A stretch of 63,215 nucleotides of DNA from Curtobacterium sp. MCBD17_013 (GCF_003234565.1 NZ_QKTU01000015.1:1-63215), one strand, 5' to 3'; positions 42,976 through 52,197 are shown, counted from the first letter of the stretch. Numbers and translations are program-made. The notes: generated by a model from the letters alone, not told the origin.

Positions 42976-45900
42976 GGAGTCGCAGTCCCTGTGGCGTGGC
43001 GGTGAACCCGGCGTCGCGCAGCAGGTCTCCGAGCGGCGTCTCGAGCACGAAGGTCCCGTCGACGCGCTCGACGGCGAGGCGCCCGAGCCCACGGCGCACC
43101 GTCGCGGCGATGGACTGCGCGGCGGCGGCGAGCACGGGTTCGTCCGGGGTGAACGTCAGCACGCTCTTGCCGCCCCGCTCGACGTACACGGCGAGGTGGC
43201 CGTCGACGATCGTGACGAGTGCACCGGCCTTGCGTCCCGGCCGGTGTCCGCGCGAGCCGTCCTCGTCCGTGTCGCCCGCCGGCCAGGGCAGCGCCGCCCC
43301 GAACGGGTTGGCGGGATCGGTCGCGGCGAGGGTGATCGCCACGCGACGGCGCTCCGGGTCGGCCTCGGCGTCGTCGATGTCCTGGCTGTACGTGCGGAGT
43401 CGGTCGACGGTGGGCCCGGTCGCGAACTGCGCCGCGCCGAGGCCCTCGACGAAGTAGCCGCGACGCGCACGCCCGGTCTCCTCGAACCGGGCGAGCACGC
43501 GGTACACGCCGGCGAACCCGCCTCGGACGCCCTCGACCTGCACGGCACCGCGGGTGACGACGCCGTGGCGCTCGAGCAGCTGTTCGGCGAGTGCGGCCGC
43601 GCGGACGGTCTGGTCGGGCTCGGCGAGGGGGAGGAGCGACCACCGGCCGCCGACGGTCGGCGGCCCGGACTGTGCGGGCAGGGTCGGTCGTCGTCGGCCA
43701 CGGTAGGCGCGCGTCCGGGGCGCGGCGACCCGGGTGTGACCGCCGATCACGGACCGGAGTGGCGCGAAGGTGTCGTTCGTGATCTGCCCGGCCCACACGA
43801 GGTCCCACAGCGCCGTCGCGAGGGCCTGGTCGTCCGTGCTGCCGACGGACTGTGCCAGCTGCCGGAAGAAGTACGCGCCGCCACCCGCGAGCGCCCCGAG
43901 CACGTCGCGCTGCAGCTCGGTGGTGTCCGCGCCGGACGGTTCGGCGAGCGTCGTCGAGGCCGTGTCCGCCAGGTGCAGGCGCACCCAGCCGTCGTTCCCC
44001 GGCAGCGACCCGCCGCCGGACCACAGGACCTCCCCGGTCGCGGTCAGCTCGTCGAGCATCGCCGGTGTGTAGTCGACCACGCGGCTCGGCAGCACCAGGG
44101 ACTCCCACGCGGACGCCGGGACCGCGACGCCGGACAGCTGGTCGACGACCTGCAGCACGCCGTCGACGCCGCGGAGGCCCCCACGGGTCTCGGGTGTGTG
44201 CACGTGCTGCCACGCGGGCAGGAACCGGGCGAGCGCGTCGGGGGACACCGGTTCGACCTCGTGCCGGAGCGCGGCGAGCGACCGCGTCCGGATGCGCCGG
44301 AGGACCTCGGCGTCGCACCACTCGGCACCCTGACGGTCCGGGCGGAACTCGCCCTCGACGACGCGCCGGTCCGCGACGAGGCGCCGCAGGACGTCCGTGA
44401 CCACCGCGACCCCGAGGCCGAGGTGGGTGGCGGCCTCGCCAGCCGCGAACGGCCCGTGGCTCCGTGCGTACCGGCCGACGAGGTCGCCGAGGGGGTCGGC
44501 GACCGGCTCGACGAACGCCGTCGGTACGCCGATCGGCAGGGCCACCCCGAGGGCGTCACGGAGGCGCGAGGCGTCCTCGATCACGGACCACCGCTGCTCG
44601 CCCCGGAACGTGAAGCCGAGGAGCCGGCGGTCCCGCTCCAGGTCCGTGAGGGTCGTGGTCATCGTCGCCCGGGCCTCCGCGGCGGCGGACTCGGACGTGG
44701 CGGCGCCGTCGGCGAGCCAGCTCCGGGCCACGCACTCGTCGAGGTCGAGCGGTCCCACGAGGCGGAGCACGTCGACGAGCCCCTCGGCGTCGCGCGCGCG
44801 GCGGTCGGGTGACAGCCGCTGCAGGTCCGCCTCGACGCTCGCGAGCACGCCCGGGTCGAGGAGCTCCCGCAGCTCTGCGCGACCGAGCAGTTCGCCGAGC
44901 AGGGTGGCGTCGAGCGACAGCGCCGCGGCCCGACGCTCGGCGAGGGGCGAGTCGCCCTCGTACATGAACGCCGCGACGTACCCGAACAGCAGGGAGCGTG
45001 CGAACGGCGACGGCTGCTCGGTCTGGGTCTCGACGATGCGGATGGACCGACGCGCGATGTCGTCGGCGATGCCGAGGAGGGCGGGCACGTCGTAGACGTC
45101 CTGCAGGACCTCGCGCACGGTCTCGAGGATGATCGGGAACGTCGGGAACTTGCGCGCGACGTCGAGCAGTTGCGACGCCCGCTGGCGCTGCTGCCAGAGC
45201 GGCGACCGCCGGCCCGGGTCACGGCGCGGCAACAGGAGCGCGCGAGCGGCGCACTCGCGGAACCGCGCGGCGAACAGCGCGGAGCCCCCGACCTCGTCCG
45301 TCACCAACGCGTCGAGGTCGTCGCGCTCGAACACGAACAGCTCGGAGCCGGGAGGCTCGGCGTCGGTCTCCGGGATCCGCACGACCACGCCGTCGTCGCT
45401 GGCCATCGCGCCGCCGTCGATCCCGTACCGCTCGCGCAGGCGCGCCCCGACCGCGAGTGCCCACGGTGCGTGGACCTGCATGCCGAACGGCGAGTGCAGG
45501 ATCATCCGCCAGTCGCCGAGTTCGTCCCGGAAGCGCTCGACCACGAGCGTCGTGTCGGTCGGCACGTGCCCGGTCGCCTCGCGCTGCTCCCGGATGAACG
45601 TCAGGAGGTTCGTCACGGCGCGGTCGTCCAGCCCGCTGCCCGACACCCGGGCCCGGGCGTCGTCCGGCGCGGCCGTGTCGAGCTCGCGCACGTACGCGCC
45701 CATCGCCCGGCCGAGCTCGGCGGGGCGGCCGATGCCGTCGCCCTTCCAGAACGGGACGCGTCCGGGCTGGCCGAACGCGGGACTGACGAGCACGCGGTCG
45801 TGCGTGATGTCCTCGATCCGCCAACTCGTCGCCCCGAGGGCGAAGACGTCCCCGACGCGGGACTCGTAGACCATCTCCTCGTCGAGCTCGCCGACGCGCG

Positions 45901-47653
45901 ATGCCTTCTCGCCGACCATGAACACGCCGAACAGACCGCGGTCAGGGATCGTGCCACCGCTCGTCACGGCGAGGCGTTGGGCACCCGGACGCCCGGTCAT
46001 CGTGCCGTGCACGCGGTCCCAGACGAGCCGGGGGCGCAGCTCGGCGAACTCGTCGCTCGGATAGCGCCCGCTCACGAGGTCGAGGGTCGCCTCGAACGCG
46101 GAGCGCGGCAGGCCGCTGAACGGAGCACTCCGCCGCACGAGCTCGAACCAGTGCTCGACGTCGACCTCGTCGAGCGCGACGGCGGCCACGGTCTGTTGAG
46201 CGAGGACGTCGAGGGGGTTCGCCGGTACCGCGATGGACTCGATGGCGCCCTCGACCATGCGCTCGACGGTGACCGCACTGTGCACGAGGTCGGCGCGGTG
46301 CTTCGGGAACAGGACGCCCCGCGAGATCTCGCCGACCTGGTGTCCCGCCCGGCCGACACGCTGCAGGCCGCTCGCGACCGAGGGTGGTGCCTCGACCTGG
46401 ACGACGAGGTCGACCTCGCCCATGTCGATCCCGAGCTCGAGGGAACTCGTCGCCACGACGCACCGCAGGCGCCCCGACTTCAGGTCGTCCTCGATGATCG
46501 CGCGCTGGTCCTTCGACACGGAGCCGTGGTGGGCGCGGGCCAGGACGGGGACGGCGTCGTCCGTCGTCGCGCCGCCGCCACCGGCCGTCTGTCCGGAGCC
46601 GCCGATGAGCTGTGCGGGCGGGCGTCGCGGTGTCGCGCGTCCGTCGTCCGAGCCGGGTCCGTGCTCGGCGGCCTCCCCGGCGTCCGCGGCGACGGCGACC
46701 AGGGCCTCCTCAGGGGCGCCGACCAGCCCGAGCCGTTCCTCGTGGATCTCGTTGAGCCGTGCCGTGAGCCGCTCCGCCAGGCGCCGCGAGTTCGCGAACA
46801 CGATGGTCGACCGGTGGGCCTCGACGAGGTCGACCACGGCCTCCTCGACGTGGGGCCAGATCGAGCCGTTCGTCGGCGTGGCCGTCGGGTCGTCACCCGC
46901 GGCGGGCTGCCCGAGTTCGGCCATGTCCTCGACCGGGACGACCACGCGCAGGTCGAACGTCTTCTGGGCGGGCGGCGCGATGATCTCGACCGGGGCCCGA
47001 CCACCGAGGAACCGTGCGACCTCTTCTGCCGGGCGGACCGTGGCCGACAGGCCGATCCGCTGCACCGGGCGCTCGAGCAGGTCGTCGAGGCGCTCGAGGC
47101 TCAGGGCGAGGTGCGCGCCCCGCTTCGACGCCGCGACGGCGTGGACCTCGTCGATGATGACGGTGTCCACGTTCCGCAGGGTGTCCCGGGCCGAGGACGT
47201 GAGCATGAGGTAGAGCGACTCGGGCGTCGTGATGAGGACGTCGGGCGGCGTCCGCTGCAGCAGACGACGATCGGCGGCGGGGGTGTCACCGCTCCGCACG
47301 CCGACGGTGACGTCCGGTGGCTCGAGCCCCAGACGCTTCGCCGTCTGCGTGATGCCGACGAGCGGGCTGCGGAGGTTGCGCTCGACGTCGACGCCGAGCG
47401 CCTTGAGCGGGGACACGTACAGCACGCGGGTCCGTGCCCGCGGATCGGGCTGCTCGGGCGCCGTGATGAGCCGGTCGATCGACCACAGGAACGCCGCGAG
47501 GGTCTTGCCGGACCCGGTCGGCGCGACGACGAGGGCGTGGCGCCCGGTCGAGACGGCGTCCCACGCGCCGGTCTGCGCGGCCGTGGGCGCGGTGAACGCC
47601 CCGCGGAACCACGCGGCAGTGGGCGGCGAGAAGCGGTCGAGCACGTCGGTCAT
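42968..47653 (-). CDS. lhr: Lhr-type large ATP-dependent helicase
   Basis: A 1561-residue superfamily 2 helicase of the long Lhr type. Residues 1-30 include the Q-like stretch AAQTGAWDAV. Walker A is VVAPTGSGKTLAAFLWSIDRL and the DExH box VIIDEVHAVAASKRGAHLAL. Helicase C motifs are VATSSLELGIDMGEVDLVVQ and LQRVGRAGHQVGEIS. Winged-helix and beta-barrel Lhr domains follow. Many later residues form the DUF4910-like Lhr C-terminal half. It unwinds DNA or RNA-DNA hybrids during repair. An Asp/Gly-rich insert (about residues 330-380) separates the helicase domains. ATG 47653 gives the usual start. Downstream nei2 overlaps. Confidence 0.95.
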   Translation of the reverse strand: MTDVLDRFSPPTAAWFRGAFTAPTAAQTGAWDAVSTGRHALVVAPTGSGKTLAAFLWSIDRLITAPEQPDPRARTRVLYVSPLKALGVDVERNLRSPLVGITQTAKRLGLEPPDVTVGVRSGDTPAADRRLLQRTPPDVLITTPESLYLMLTSSARDTLRNVDTVIIDEVHAVAASKRGAHLALSLERLDDLLERPVQRIGLSATVRPAEEVARFLGGRAPVEIIAPPAQKTFDLRVVVPVEDMAELGQPAAGDDPTATPTNGSIWPHVEEAVVDLVEAHRSTIVFANSRRLAERLTARLNEIHEERLGLVGAPEEALVAVAADAGEAAEHGPGSDDGRATPRRPPAQLIGGSGQTAGGGGATTDDAVPVLARAHHGSVSKDQRAIIEDDLKSGRLRCVVATSSLELGIDMGEVDLVVQVEAPPSVASGLQRVGRAGHQVGEISRGVLFPKHRADLVHSAVTVERMVEGAIESIAVPANPLDVLAQQTVAAVALDEVDVEHWFELVRRSAPFSGLPRSAFEATLDLVSGRYPSDEFAELRPRLVWDRVHGTMTGRPGAQRLAVTSGGTIPDRGLFGVFMVGEKASRVGELDEEMVYESRVGDVFALGATSWRIEDITHDRVLVSPAFGQPGRVPFWKGDGIGRPAELGRAMGAYVRELDTAAPDDARARVSGSGLDDRAVTNLLTFIREQREATGHVPTDTTLVVERFRDELGDWRMILHSPFGMQVHAPWALAVGARLRERYGIDGGAMASDDGVVVRIPETDAEPPGSELFVFERDDLDALVTDEVGGSALFAARFRECAARALLLPRRDPGRRSPLWQQRQRASQLLDVARKFPTFPIILETVREVLQDVYDVPALLGIADDIARRSIRIVETQTEQPSPFARSLLFGYVAAFMYEGDSPLAERRAAALSLDATLLGELLGRAELRELLDPGVLASVEADLQRLSPDRRARDAEGLVDVLRLVGPLDLDECVARSWLADGAATSESAAAEARATMTTTLTDLERDRRLLGFTFRGEQRWSVIEDASRLRDALGVALPIGVPTAFVEPVADPLGDLVGRYARSHGPFAAGEAATHLGLGVAVVTDVLRRLVADRRVVEGEFRPDRQGAEWCDAEVLRRIRTRSLAALRHEVEPVSPDALARFLPAWQHVHTPETRGGLRGVDGVLQVVDQLSGVAVPASAWESLVLPSRVVDYTPAMLDELTATGEVLWSGGGSLPGNDGWVRLHLADTASTTLAEPSGADTTELQRDVLGALAGGGAYFFRQLAQSVGSTDDQALATALWDLVWAGQITNDTFAPLRSVIGGHTRVAAPRTRAYRGRRRPTLPAQSGPPTVGGRWSLLPLAEPDQTVRAAALAEQLLERHGVVTRGAVQVEGVRGGFAGVYRVLARFEETGRARRGYFVEGLGAAQFATGPTVDRLRTYSQDIDDAEADPERRRVAITLAATDPANPFGAALPWPAGDTDEDGSRGHRPGRKAGALVTIVDGHLAVYVERGGKSVLTFTPDEPVLAAAAQSIAATVRRGLGRLAVERVDGTFVLETPLGDLLRDAGFTATPQGLRLRA

Positions 47654-47956
47654 GTGCGGCCCATCATGCCCGCGACGCCCGACATCCGGCCGGGAGGCCC
47701 GACCCCGCCCACGTGCTCCGACTCGCCTCCGGACGGAGCCCGGCCGGGCCCGACGCGGAGCGCCCCTGAACCCGGCTCCCCGTGCCGGCACCCGCCCCGG
47801 CTCCTCGTCGACGGACGACGGCGACGACGCATGAGACATCGTCAACGCATTGCACGATACGGCAGGGCGCGAGGTCTCGCATCCCCTCGACCCGTCGCCA
47901 GGCCGTCGCTCCACGCCGCGCGTCACGCCGTGGCCGGGGCTGGCGGACAGCGCGCT
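47654..47956. other. 303-nt gap between lhr and the DUF7882-like gene
   Basis: No gene is supported here. It carries one copy of CGGGAGGCCCG at 47691-47701, next to the lhr start. A segment at 47835-47860 resembles the putative PadR operator at 48395-48420. On the reverse strand TTGACG there could be a -35 box for lhr, but no matching -10 was convincing. Confidence 0.4.
47835..47860. promoter_or_regulatory. Possible second PadR-type operator
   Basis: The segment begins GACATCGTCAACGCAT and ends CACGATAC. It resembles the 48395-48420 element (GACATATCGTCGACGCAT...CGATAC), sharing outer GACAT, inner CGTC.ACGCAT and final CGATAC. It lies upstream of lhr on the reverse strand. Confidence 0.3.
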
Positions 47957-48286
47957 TCAGCCGTCGTCGCCGCCGGCCCCGTCCCCGTCGCTCGGCTCCG
48001 GCACCAGGTGCAGCCCCTGTGCCGAGTTCGCGGTGGCGGTGAGCGCTGCGACCCACGCCCGGTTGAGCGAGGGTGGCCGTGACCCGAAGTACTTGAAGTA
48101 CAGCGGGATGGACGGGTCGATCCACACGCTGCTCCGGCCGTCCCCGACCGAGGAGTCGTCGCGCCACGAGAACAGGAAGCTCTCGCGTCGCCGGAGCTTG
48201 GCGATGATCACGACGCTGAGGTGCGCGAGCGTGCGGTCGTCGAATCCGATCTCGACCACGTTCACGCCGTACACGAACTTGCCCAT
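47957..48286 (-). CDS. Small conserved Microbacteriaceae protein (DUF7882-like)
   Basis: A 109-residue protein opening MGKFVYGVNVVEIGFDDRTL, then AHLSVVIIAKLRRRESFLFSW and IWID-type PSIPLYFKYFGSRPPSLNRAW, ending with an acidic tail. Such short proteins are frequent in Microbacteriaceae and are sometimes labelled ATP-dependent DNA ligase by weak similarity. No ligase lysine motif is present and I regard that label as wrong. GGAGGGAG precedes ATG 48286. It diverges from the PadR gene and may share its regulatory region. Function unknown. Confidence 0.75.
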   Translation of the reverse strand: MGKFVYGVNVVEIGFDDRTLAHLSVVIIAKLRRRESFLFSWRDDSSVGDGRSSVWIDPSIPLYFKYFGSRPPSLNRAWVAALTATANSAQGLHLVPEPSDGDGAGGDDG

Positions 48287-48374
48287 GGCGTCTCCCTCCG
48301 GTGACCGACCGTCGGGATCGGTGGCGGTCCCGTGCCGATCAGGATGCTCGCTCGGCCGGAAGTCCGCCCCAGGC

Positions 48375-48420
48375 TTGACGGCCCGCGCAGTAACGACATA
48401 TCGTCGACGCATCGCGATAC
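48375..48420 (+). promoter_or_regulatory. PadR gene promoter overlapped by a putative autoregulatory operator
   Basis: TTGACG (48375-48380), an 18-bp spacer and TATCGT (48399-48404) form a strong promoter. The segment 48395-48420 has 5-bp arms TATCG/CGATA separated by 11 bp and overlaps the -10. Repression by the PadR protein encoded downstream is the simplest reading. Confidence 0.55.
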
Positions 48421-48453
48421 CGCGATGAACGCGACATGAACAGGAGGTCGACC

Positions 48454-49122
48454 ATGCGATCCATGCATGACGACGAACACGGCCACGACGGCCACCACCA
48501 GGGCCGCAGAGGCCCCTGGGCCGCACGCTTCGGCGGCGCCCGGGAACACCACCAGCACGGCGGCGGCCGAGGCGGCGCGGGAGCGCCGTTCGGACCCGGC
48601 GGCTTCGGACCCGGCGGCTTCGGTCCCGGCTTCGCGCCCGGCTTCGGCTTCGGGCGAGAGGGCCGGCGCGCACGCCGTGGCGACGTCCGCCTGGCCGTCC
48701 TCGGACTGCTCGCGGACGGCGCCGAGAACGGCGAGCCGTACAACGGCTACGGCCTCATCCGCGCGATCGCCGAGCGGACGGGAGGGAACTGGCGTCCGAG
48801 CCCGGGGTCGGTCTACCCGACCCTCCAACAGCTCGTCGACGAGGGTCTGGTGCGCGCCGTGGGCACCGACGGGCGGAGCACCTACGAGCTGACCGACGCC
48901 GGCCGCGCCGAGGTCGAGGCGCGCTCCGCCGACATCGCTCGCGCCTGGGAGACGAGCCCGAGCGGTGTCTCGGACACCCAGCGCGCGTTCGCCGAGGGGC
49001 TGCAGAAGCTCTTCGGGGTCGTGCACCTCTACCGCTCCGGAGCGTCGGAGGCGCAGCTGGCCGCGGCGCAGGACAAGATCGACCAACTCCGCCGCGAGCT
49101 GCTCCAGATCCTCGCGGAGTGA
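48454..49122 (+). CDS. PadR-family transcriptional regulator with His/Gly-rich N-terminus
   Basis: A 222-residue regulator. The first 65 residues are rich in His, Asp and Gly (MHDDEHGHDGHHQG, then REHHQHGGGRGG and repeated GFGPG). The PadR winged helix (about 68-145) reads DVRLAVLGLLADGAENGEPYNGYGLI, TGGNWRPSPGSVYPTLQQLVDEGLV and GRSTYELTDAG. A C-terminal helical dimerisation region ends QDKIDQLRRELLQILAE. ATG 48454 is favoured by AGGAGG 8 nt upstream, and ATG 48436 is an alternative. The His cluster could bind metal, which is unusual for PadR. Confidence 0.88.
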   Translation: MRSMHDDEHGHDGHHQGRRGPWAARFGGAREHHQHGGGRGGAGAPFGPGGFGPGGFGPGFAPGFGFGREGRRARRGDVRLAVLGLLADGAENGEPYNGYGLIRAIAERTGGNWRPSPGSVYPTLQQLVDEGLVRAVGTDGRSTYELTDAGRAEVEARSADIARAWETSPSGVSDTQRAFAEGLQKLFGVVHLYRSGASEAQLAAAQDKIDQLRRELLQILAE

Positions 49123-49244
49123 GCCGGCGCCACGGGTCCGATCCACGGACCCGACCCGGACCGGCGGCGGTGACCGACCGCGTGCACACCGTGCCACGCG
49201 TGCCGGTCGCCGCCGTCGCTCGTCCTGCCTGGTAAGAACGGACC

Positions 49245-49787
49245 ATGGCCTCGTTGCGCACTCCCGACCCCGACTCCGGCTGGCTGTCCGACGAGGAGCT
49301 CGCGTCGATCCGGCGCCGACTCCCCATCTGCTACGTCGAGGCGCTGCCCGTCCGCACCGACGGACTCGGTGTCGTGACGGAGGTCGGCGTCCTCCTCCGG
49401 GTCAGCCCGAGCGGATCGATCGCGCGCACGCTCGTGTCGGGCCGCGTGATGTACGGGGAGTCGCTGCGGAGCGCGCTGTTCCGTCACCTCGAGAAGGACC
49501 TCGGTGCCATGGCGTTCCCGCAGCTGCCCGCGAGCCCGACGCCGTTCACGGTCGCCGAATACTTCCCGCTGCCCGGCGCGTCGGTGTACACGGACGACCG
49601 GCAGCACGCGATCTCGCTCGCCTACGTGGTGCCCGTGACCGGCACGTGCGAACCCCGCCAGGACGCCCTCGAGCTCACGTGGATGACCCCGATCGAGGCG
49701 GCGAGTGACGCGGTGGCGGCCGAGATGGAGGGTGGCCGCGGCTCCCTGCTCCGCGCCGGGCTGGCGTCGGTCGGCGCCCTCATGTGA
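49245..49787 (+). CDS. NUDIX-like DUF4916 family protein
   Basis: A 180-residue protein with a NUDIX-fold layout. RRLPICYVEALPVR starts it, then VVTEVGVLLRVSPSGSIARTLVSGRVMYGESLRSALFRHLEKDLG, where the full NUDIX box (GX5EX7REUXEEXGU) is degenerate. It lacks the REUXEE glutamates, so classic Mg-dependent hydrolysis is doubtful. It continues TPFTVAEYFPLPGASVYTDDRQHAISLAYVVPV and ALELTWMTPIEAA. TAAGAA stands shortly before ATG 49245, compatible with a leaderless start. Function unknown. A strong terminator follows. Confidence 0.8.
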   Translation: MASLRTPDPDSGWLSDEELASIRRRLPICYVEALPVRTDGLGVVTEVGVLLRVSPSGSIARTLVSGRVMYGESLRSALFRHLEKDLGAMAFPQLPASPTPFTVAEYFPLPGASVYTDDRQHAISLAYVVPVTGTCEPRQDALELTWMTPIEAASDAVAAEMEGGRGSLLRAGLASVGALM

Positions 49788-49871
49788 CCAGGGGTCAGCA
49801 CCCCCACACCACCGACACCCGCGACCGCTGCCGGCGCCCCAGCTCGGGAACGACGAACGGCTCGGGAACGA

Positions 49872-49910
49872 CGGACGGCCCCGACGATCATCGATCGTCG
49901 GGGCCGTCCG
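49872..49910. terminator. Bidirectional terminator between DUF4916 and CsbD genes
   Basis: Two 18-bp perfect arms (CGGACGGCCCCGACGATC and its complement) with a 3-nt ATC loop lie between converging genes. An 18-bp near-tandem repeat (CTCGGGAACGACG.ACGG, 49843-49878) precedes it. Confidence 0.8.
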
Positions 49911-49931
49911 CAGCCGTTCTCCGGCTTGGTC

Positions 49932-50129
49932 CTACTTGTCCTTGAAGCTGTCCGCGACACCGTGCGCGGCGTCCTTGACGTCCGTCACACCCTGCTTCGC
50001 AGAGCCCTTGGCCTGGTCGGTCTGGCCCTCGGTCTTCAACCGGTCGTCGCCGGTCGCGTCGCCGAACGCCTCCTTGGCCTTGCCGAGGAGCTTCTCGCCG
50101 TTGTTCTTCATGTCTTCCGTGCCTGCCAT
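49932..50129 (-). CDS. CsbD-family stress protein
   Basis: A 65-residue hydrophilic protein of the CsbD family (general-stress, often sigma-B dependent in relatives). The core reads NNGEKLLGKAKEAFGDATGD, then LKTEGQTDQAKGSAKQGVTDVKDAAHGVADSF. Amphipathic Lys/Ala-rich helices are typical. GAAGGAG precedes ATG 50129. Monocistronic between a terminator and the DEAD-box gene. Its molecular role is not known in the family. Confidence 0.9.
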   Translation of the reverse strand: MAGTEDMKNNGEKLLGKAKEAFGDATGDDRLKTEGQTDQAKGSAKQGVTDVKDAAHGVADSFKDK

Positions 50130-50235
50130 GGGCTCTCCTTCCGTCGGGGACGGTTGCCGTCCGGGCCACGTCGTGACCAGGACGCCGCTCACCGTACGCG
50201 GATGGGAGGACGTGCTCCCAGCGGGTTGCCAGCGA

Positions 50236-51906
50236 TCAGTCGCGCGCGGATCCGGCCGGACGGGAGGCCCGGCGCGAGCCCGTCCGGCGGGCCGGCTTCT
50301 CGTCGTGCCACGGCTGGGCGGGCCGCCCCGTCTCGGACGAGTACACCGCGGCCGAGCCGCCACGCGTCACGGAGGACTGTGCGCGGCGACCGCCGCCGGA
50401 CGTGTGGCCGGTCGACCGCGAGCCGGCCTGGCCGCCACGGCGGGGCTCGCCGCGACGCGCGTCCGAACGGTGCCCGGCCTCGTCACCGGAACGGGTCCCG
50501 GCGGACCGCTGCGGACCTCCCGATCGACCCTGCGTCGGTTCGCCGGTGGCGGTGCCCTGCCCGGTCCCGCGACCGCCGCGGCGACGGCGACGCCCGGCAC
50601 CCTCGGTGGCCGAGGCGGCCACCGCGTCGGCGACGGAGCGCGTGGCGCGCTGCGGCTGGCGCTGCGTGGGCGCGGCCTCCGCGACGTGGCGGATCGGTGC
50701 GACGTCCCCGACGAGCTCGGTGACCGCGGCGGACCGTGCGGTCACCTGCTGCGGGCGCGCGCCGATCGACGCCTTCTTGAGCATCTGCGCGACGTCGCGG
50801 CGCTGCTCGGGGAGCACGACCGTCACGACGTCACCGGCGGACCCGGCACGGGCGGTGCGGCCCGAGCGGTGCAGGTACGCCTTGTGCTCGGTCGGCGGGT
50901 CGACGTGCACGACGAGCTCGACACCGTCGACGTGGACACCGCGTGCGGCGACGTCGGTGGCGACGAGGACCAGCGCGTCACCCGATGCGAAGCGCGCGAG
51001 GTTGCGGTCCCGCTGCGGCTGCGACAGGTTGCCCTGCAGGTCGACGGCGGGGATCCCGGCCGCGGTCAGCGACTTCGCGAGGCGCTTGGCGTGGTGCTTC
51101 GTGCGCATGAACATGATGCGACGGCCCGAGCCCGAGGCGAGCACCTGGACGAGGTCCTTCTTGTCGTCGGCCCCGGACACCTCGAAGATGTGGTGCGTCA
51201 TCTGGTCGACGTGCGACGAGGCGTCGTCGACGGAGTGCATGACGGGGGAGTGCAGGAACTGCTTGACGAGCTTGTCCACGCCGTTGTCGAGCGTGGCGCT
51301 GAAGAGCAGTCGCTGACCATCGGCCGGGGTGGCCTTCATGATCCGCGTGACGACGGGCAGGAACCCGAGGTCCGCCATGTGGTCGGCCTCGTCGAGGACG
51401 GTCGCCTCGATGCCGTCGAGCTTGACGTGCCCCTGCTTCATGAGGTCGTCGAGTCGGCCCGGGCAGGCCACGACGATGTCGACCCCGCGCGAGACGGCAT
51501 CGACCTGACGGCCCTGGGAGACACCGCCGAAGATCACGGTGGTGTTGAGGCCCATCGCCTGGGCGAGCGGGGCGAGCACGGCGTCGATCTGGGTCGCGAG
51601 CTCTCGGGTCGGCGCGAGGACGAGCGCGCGGGGGTGGCCGCTCCGGCGACGGCGCTGGTCGCCGGCGAGCCGGGCCACGAGCGGGATCGAGAACGCGAGG
51701 GTCTTGCCGGAGCCCGTGCGGCCGCGGCCGAGGACGTCCTTGCCGGCGAGGGTGTCGGGCAGCGTGTCGACCTGGATCGGGAACGCGCCGGTCTTGCCCT
51801 GCGCGGTCAGGACGTCGACCATGGCGGTCGGGACACCGAGTTCGGCGAACGAGGTGGTGGGGGCGTCCGTGTCGGTGGACGCGGGAACGGTGGAGTCGGA
51901 GGTCAC
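50236..51906 (-). CDS. DEAD-box RNA helicase
   Basis: A 556-residue RNA helicase. The Q-motif region reads SFAELGVPTAMVDVLTAQGKTGAFPIQ. Motif I is GRTGSGKT, Ia APTRELATQI, II VLDEADHMADLGF, III FSATLD, and V-VI ATDVAARGVHVDGV and HRSGRTARAG. After about residue 375 a long basic tail rich in Arg/Gly/Ser/Thr follows, suited to RNA binding. It probably remodels rRNA or mRNA, as cold-shock CsdA/RhlE-type proteins do. GTG 51906 with AAAGG upstream begins the conserved frame. A leader of about 210 nt precedes it. Confidence 0.93.
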   Translation of the reverse strand: MTSDSTVPASTDTDAPTTSFAELGVPTAMVDVLTAQGKTGAFPIQVDTLPDTLAGKDVLGRGRTGSGKTLAFSIPLVARLAGDQRRRRSGHPRALVLAPTRELATQIDAVLAPLAQAMGLNTTVIFGGVSQGRQVDAVSRGVDIVVACPGRLDDLMKQGHVKLDGIEATVLDEADHMADLGFLPVVTRIMKATPADGQRLLFSATLDNGVDKLVKQFLHSPVMHSVDDASSHVDQMTHHIFEVSGADDKKDLVQVLASGSGRRIMFMRTKHHAKRLAKSLTAAGIPAVDLQGNLSQPQRDRNLARFASGDALVLVATDVAARGVHVDGVELVVHVDPPTEHKAYLHRSGRTARAGSAGDVVTVVLPEQRRDVAQMLKKASIGARPQQVTARSAAVTELVGDVAPIRHVAEAAPTQRQPQRATRSVADAVAASATEGAGRRRRRGGRGTGQGTATGEPTQGRSGGPQRSAGTRSGDEAGHRSDARRGEPRRGGQAGSRSTGHTSGGGRRAQSSVTRGGSAAVYSSETGRPAQPWHDEKPARRTGSRRASRPAGSARD

Positions 51907-52128
51907 GAGGGCCTTTCGGATGCGCACGGCCGACGGCCGTGCGGAGCGGGACGCCGGCGCGGACGCGCGGGCGGGTTCGCCGCAGTGAGCCAGGCACGGC
52001 CCTCCGTTCTGGAGGCCCGGTGCACGATACGCATCGGTCCGGCCGACCATGTGGCCGGGGACCGGGAGAGTCTCGGGGGCGTCGTACGACGCACGAGGCA
52101 GTGGAACGCCTCGAGTGCACCCATCATA
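51907..52128 (-). promoter_or_regulatory. Promoter and long leader of the DEAD-box gene
   Basis: On the reverse strand TATGAT (52128-52123) is a near-consensus -10, placing the start of transcription near 52116, about 210 nt before the GTG. The leader can form several hairpins (for example GCACGGCCG/CGGCCGTGC near the gene). Long structured leaders are usual for cold-induced helicase genes. Confidence 0.5.
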
Positions 52129-52197
52129 TCGCCGTCGGCACCGGAGGGCCAGGGCGACGGGTGTCGGACCGCGTCGGACGGGTGCGCGCTCGGCGCG

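Noticed and set aside
47957..48286. ATP-dependent DNA ligase label for the small MGKFVYG protein
   Set aside because: There is no Lys-containing ligase motif and the length is only 109 residues. The label would rest on weak similarity.
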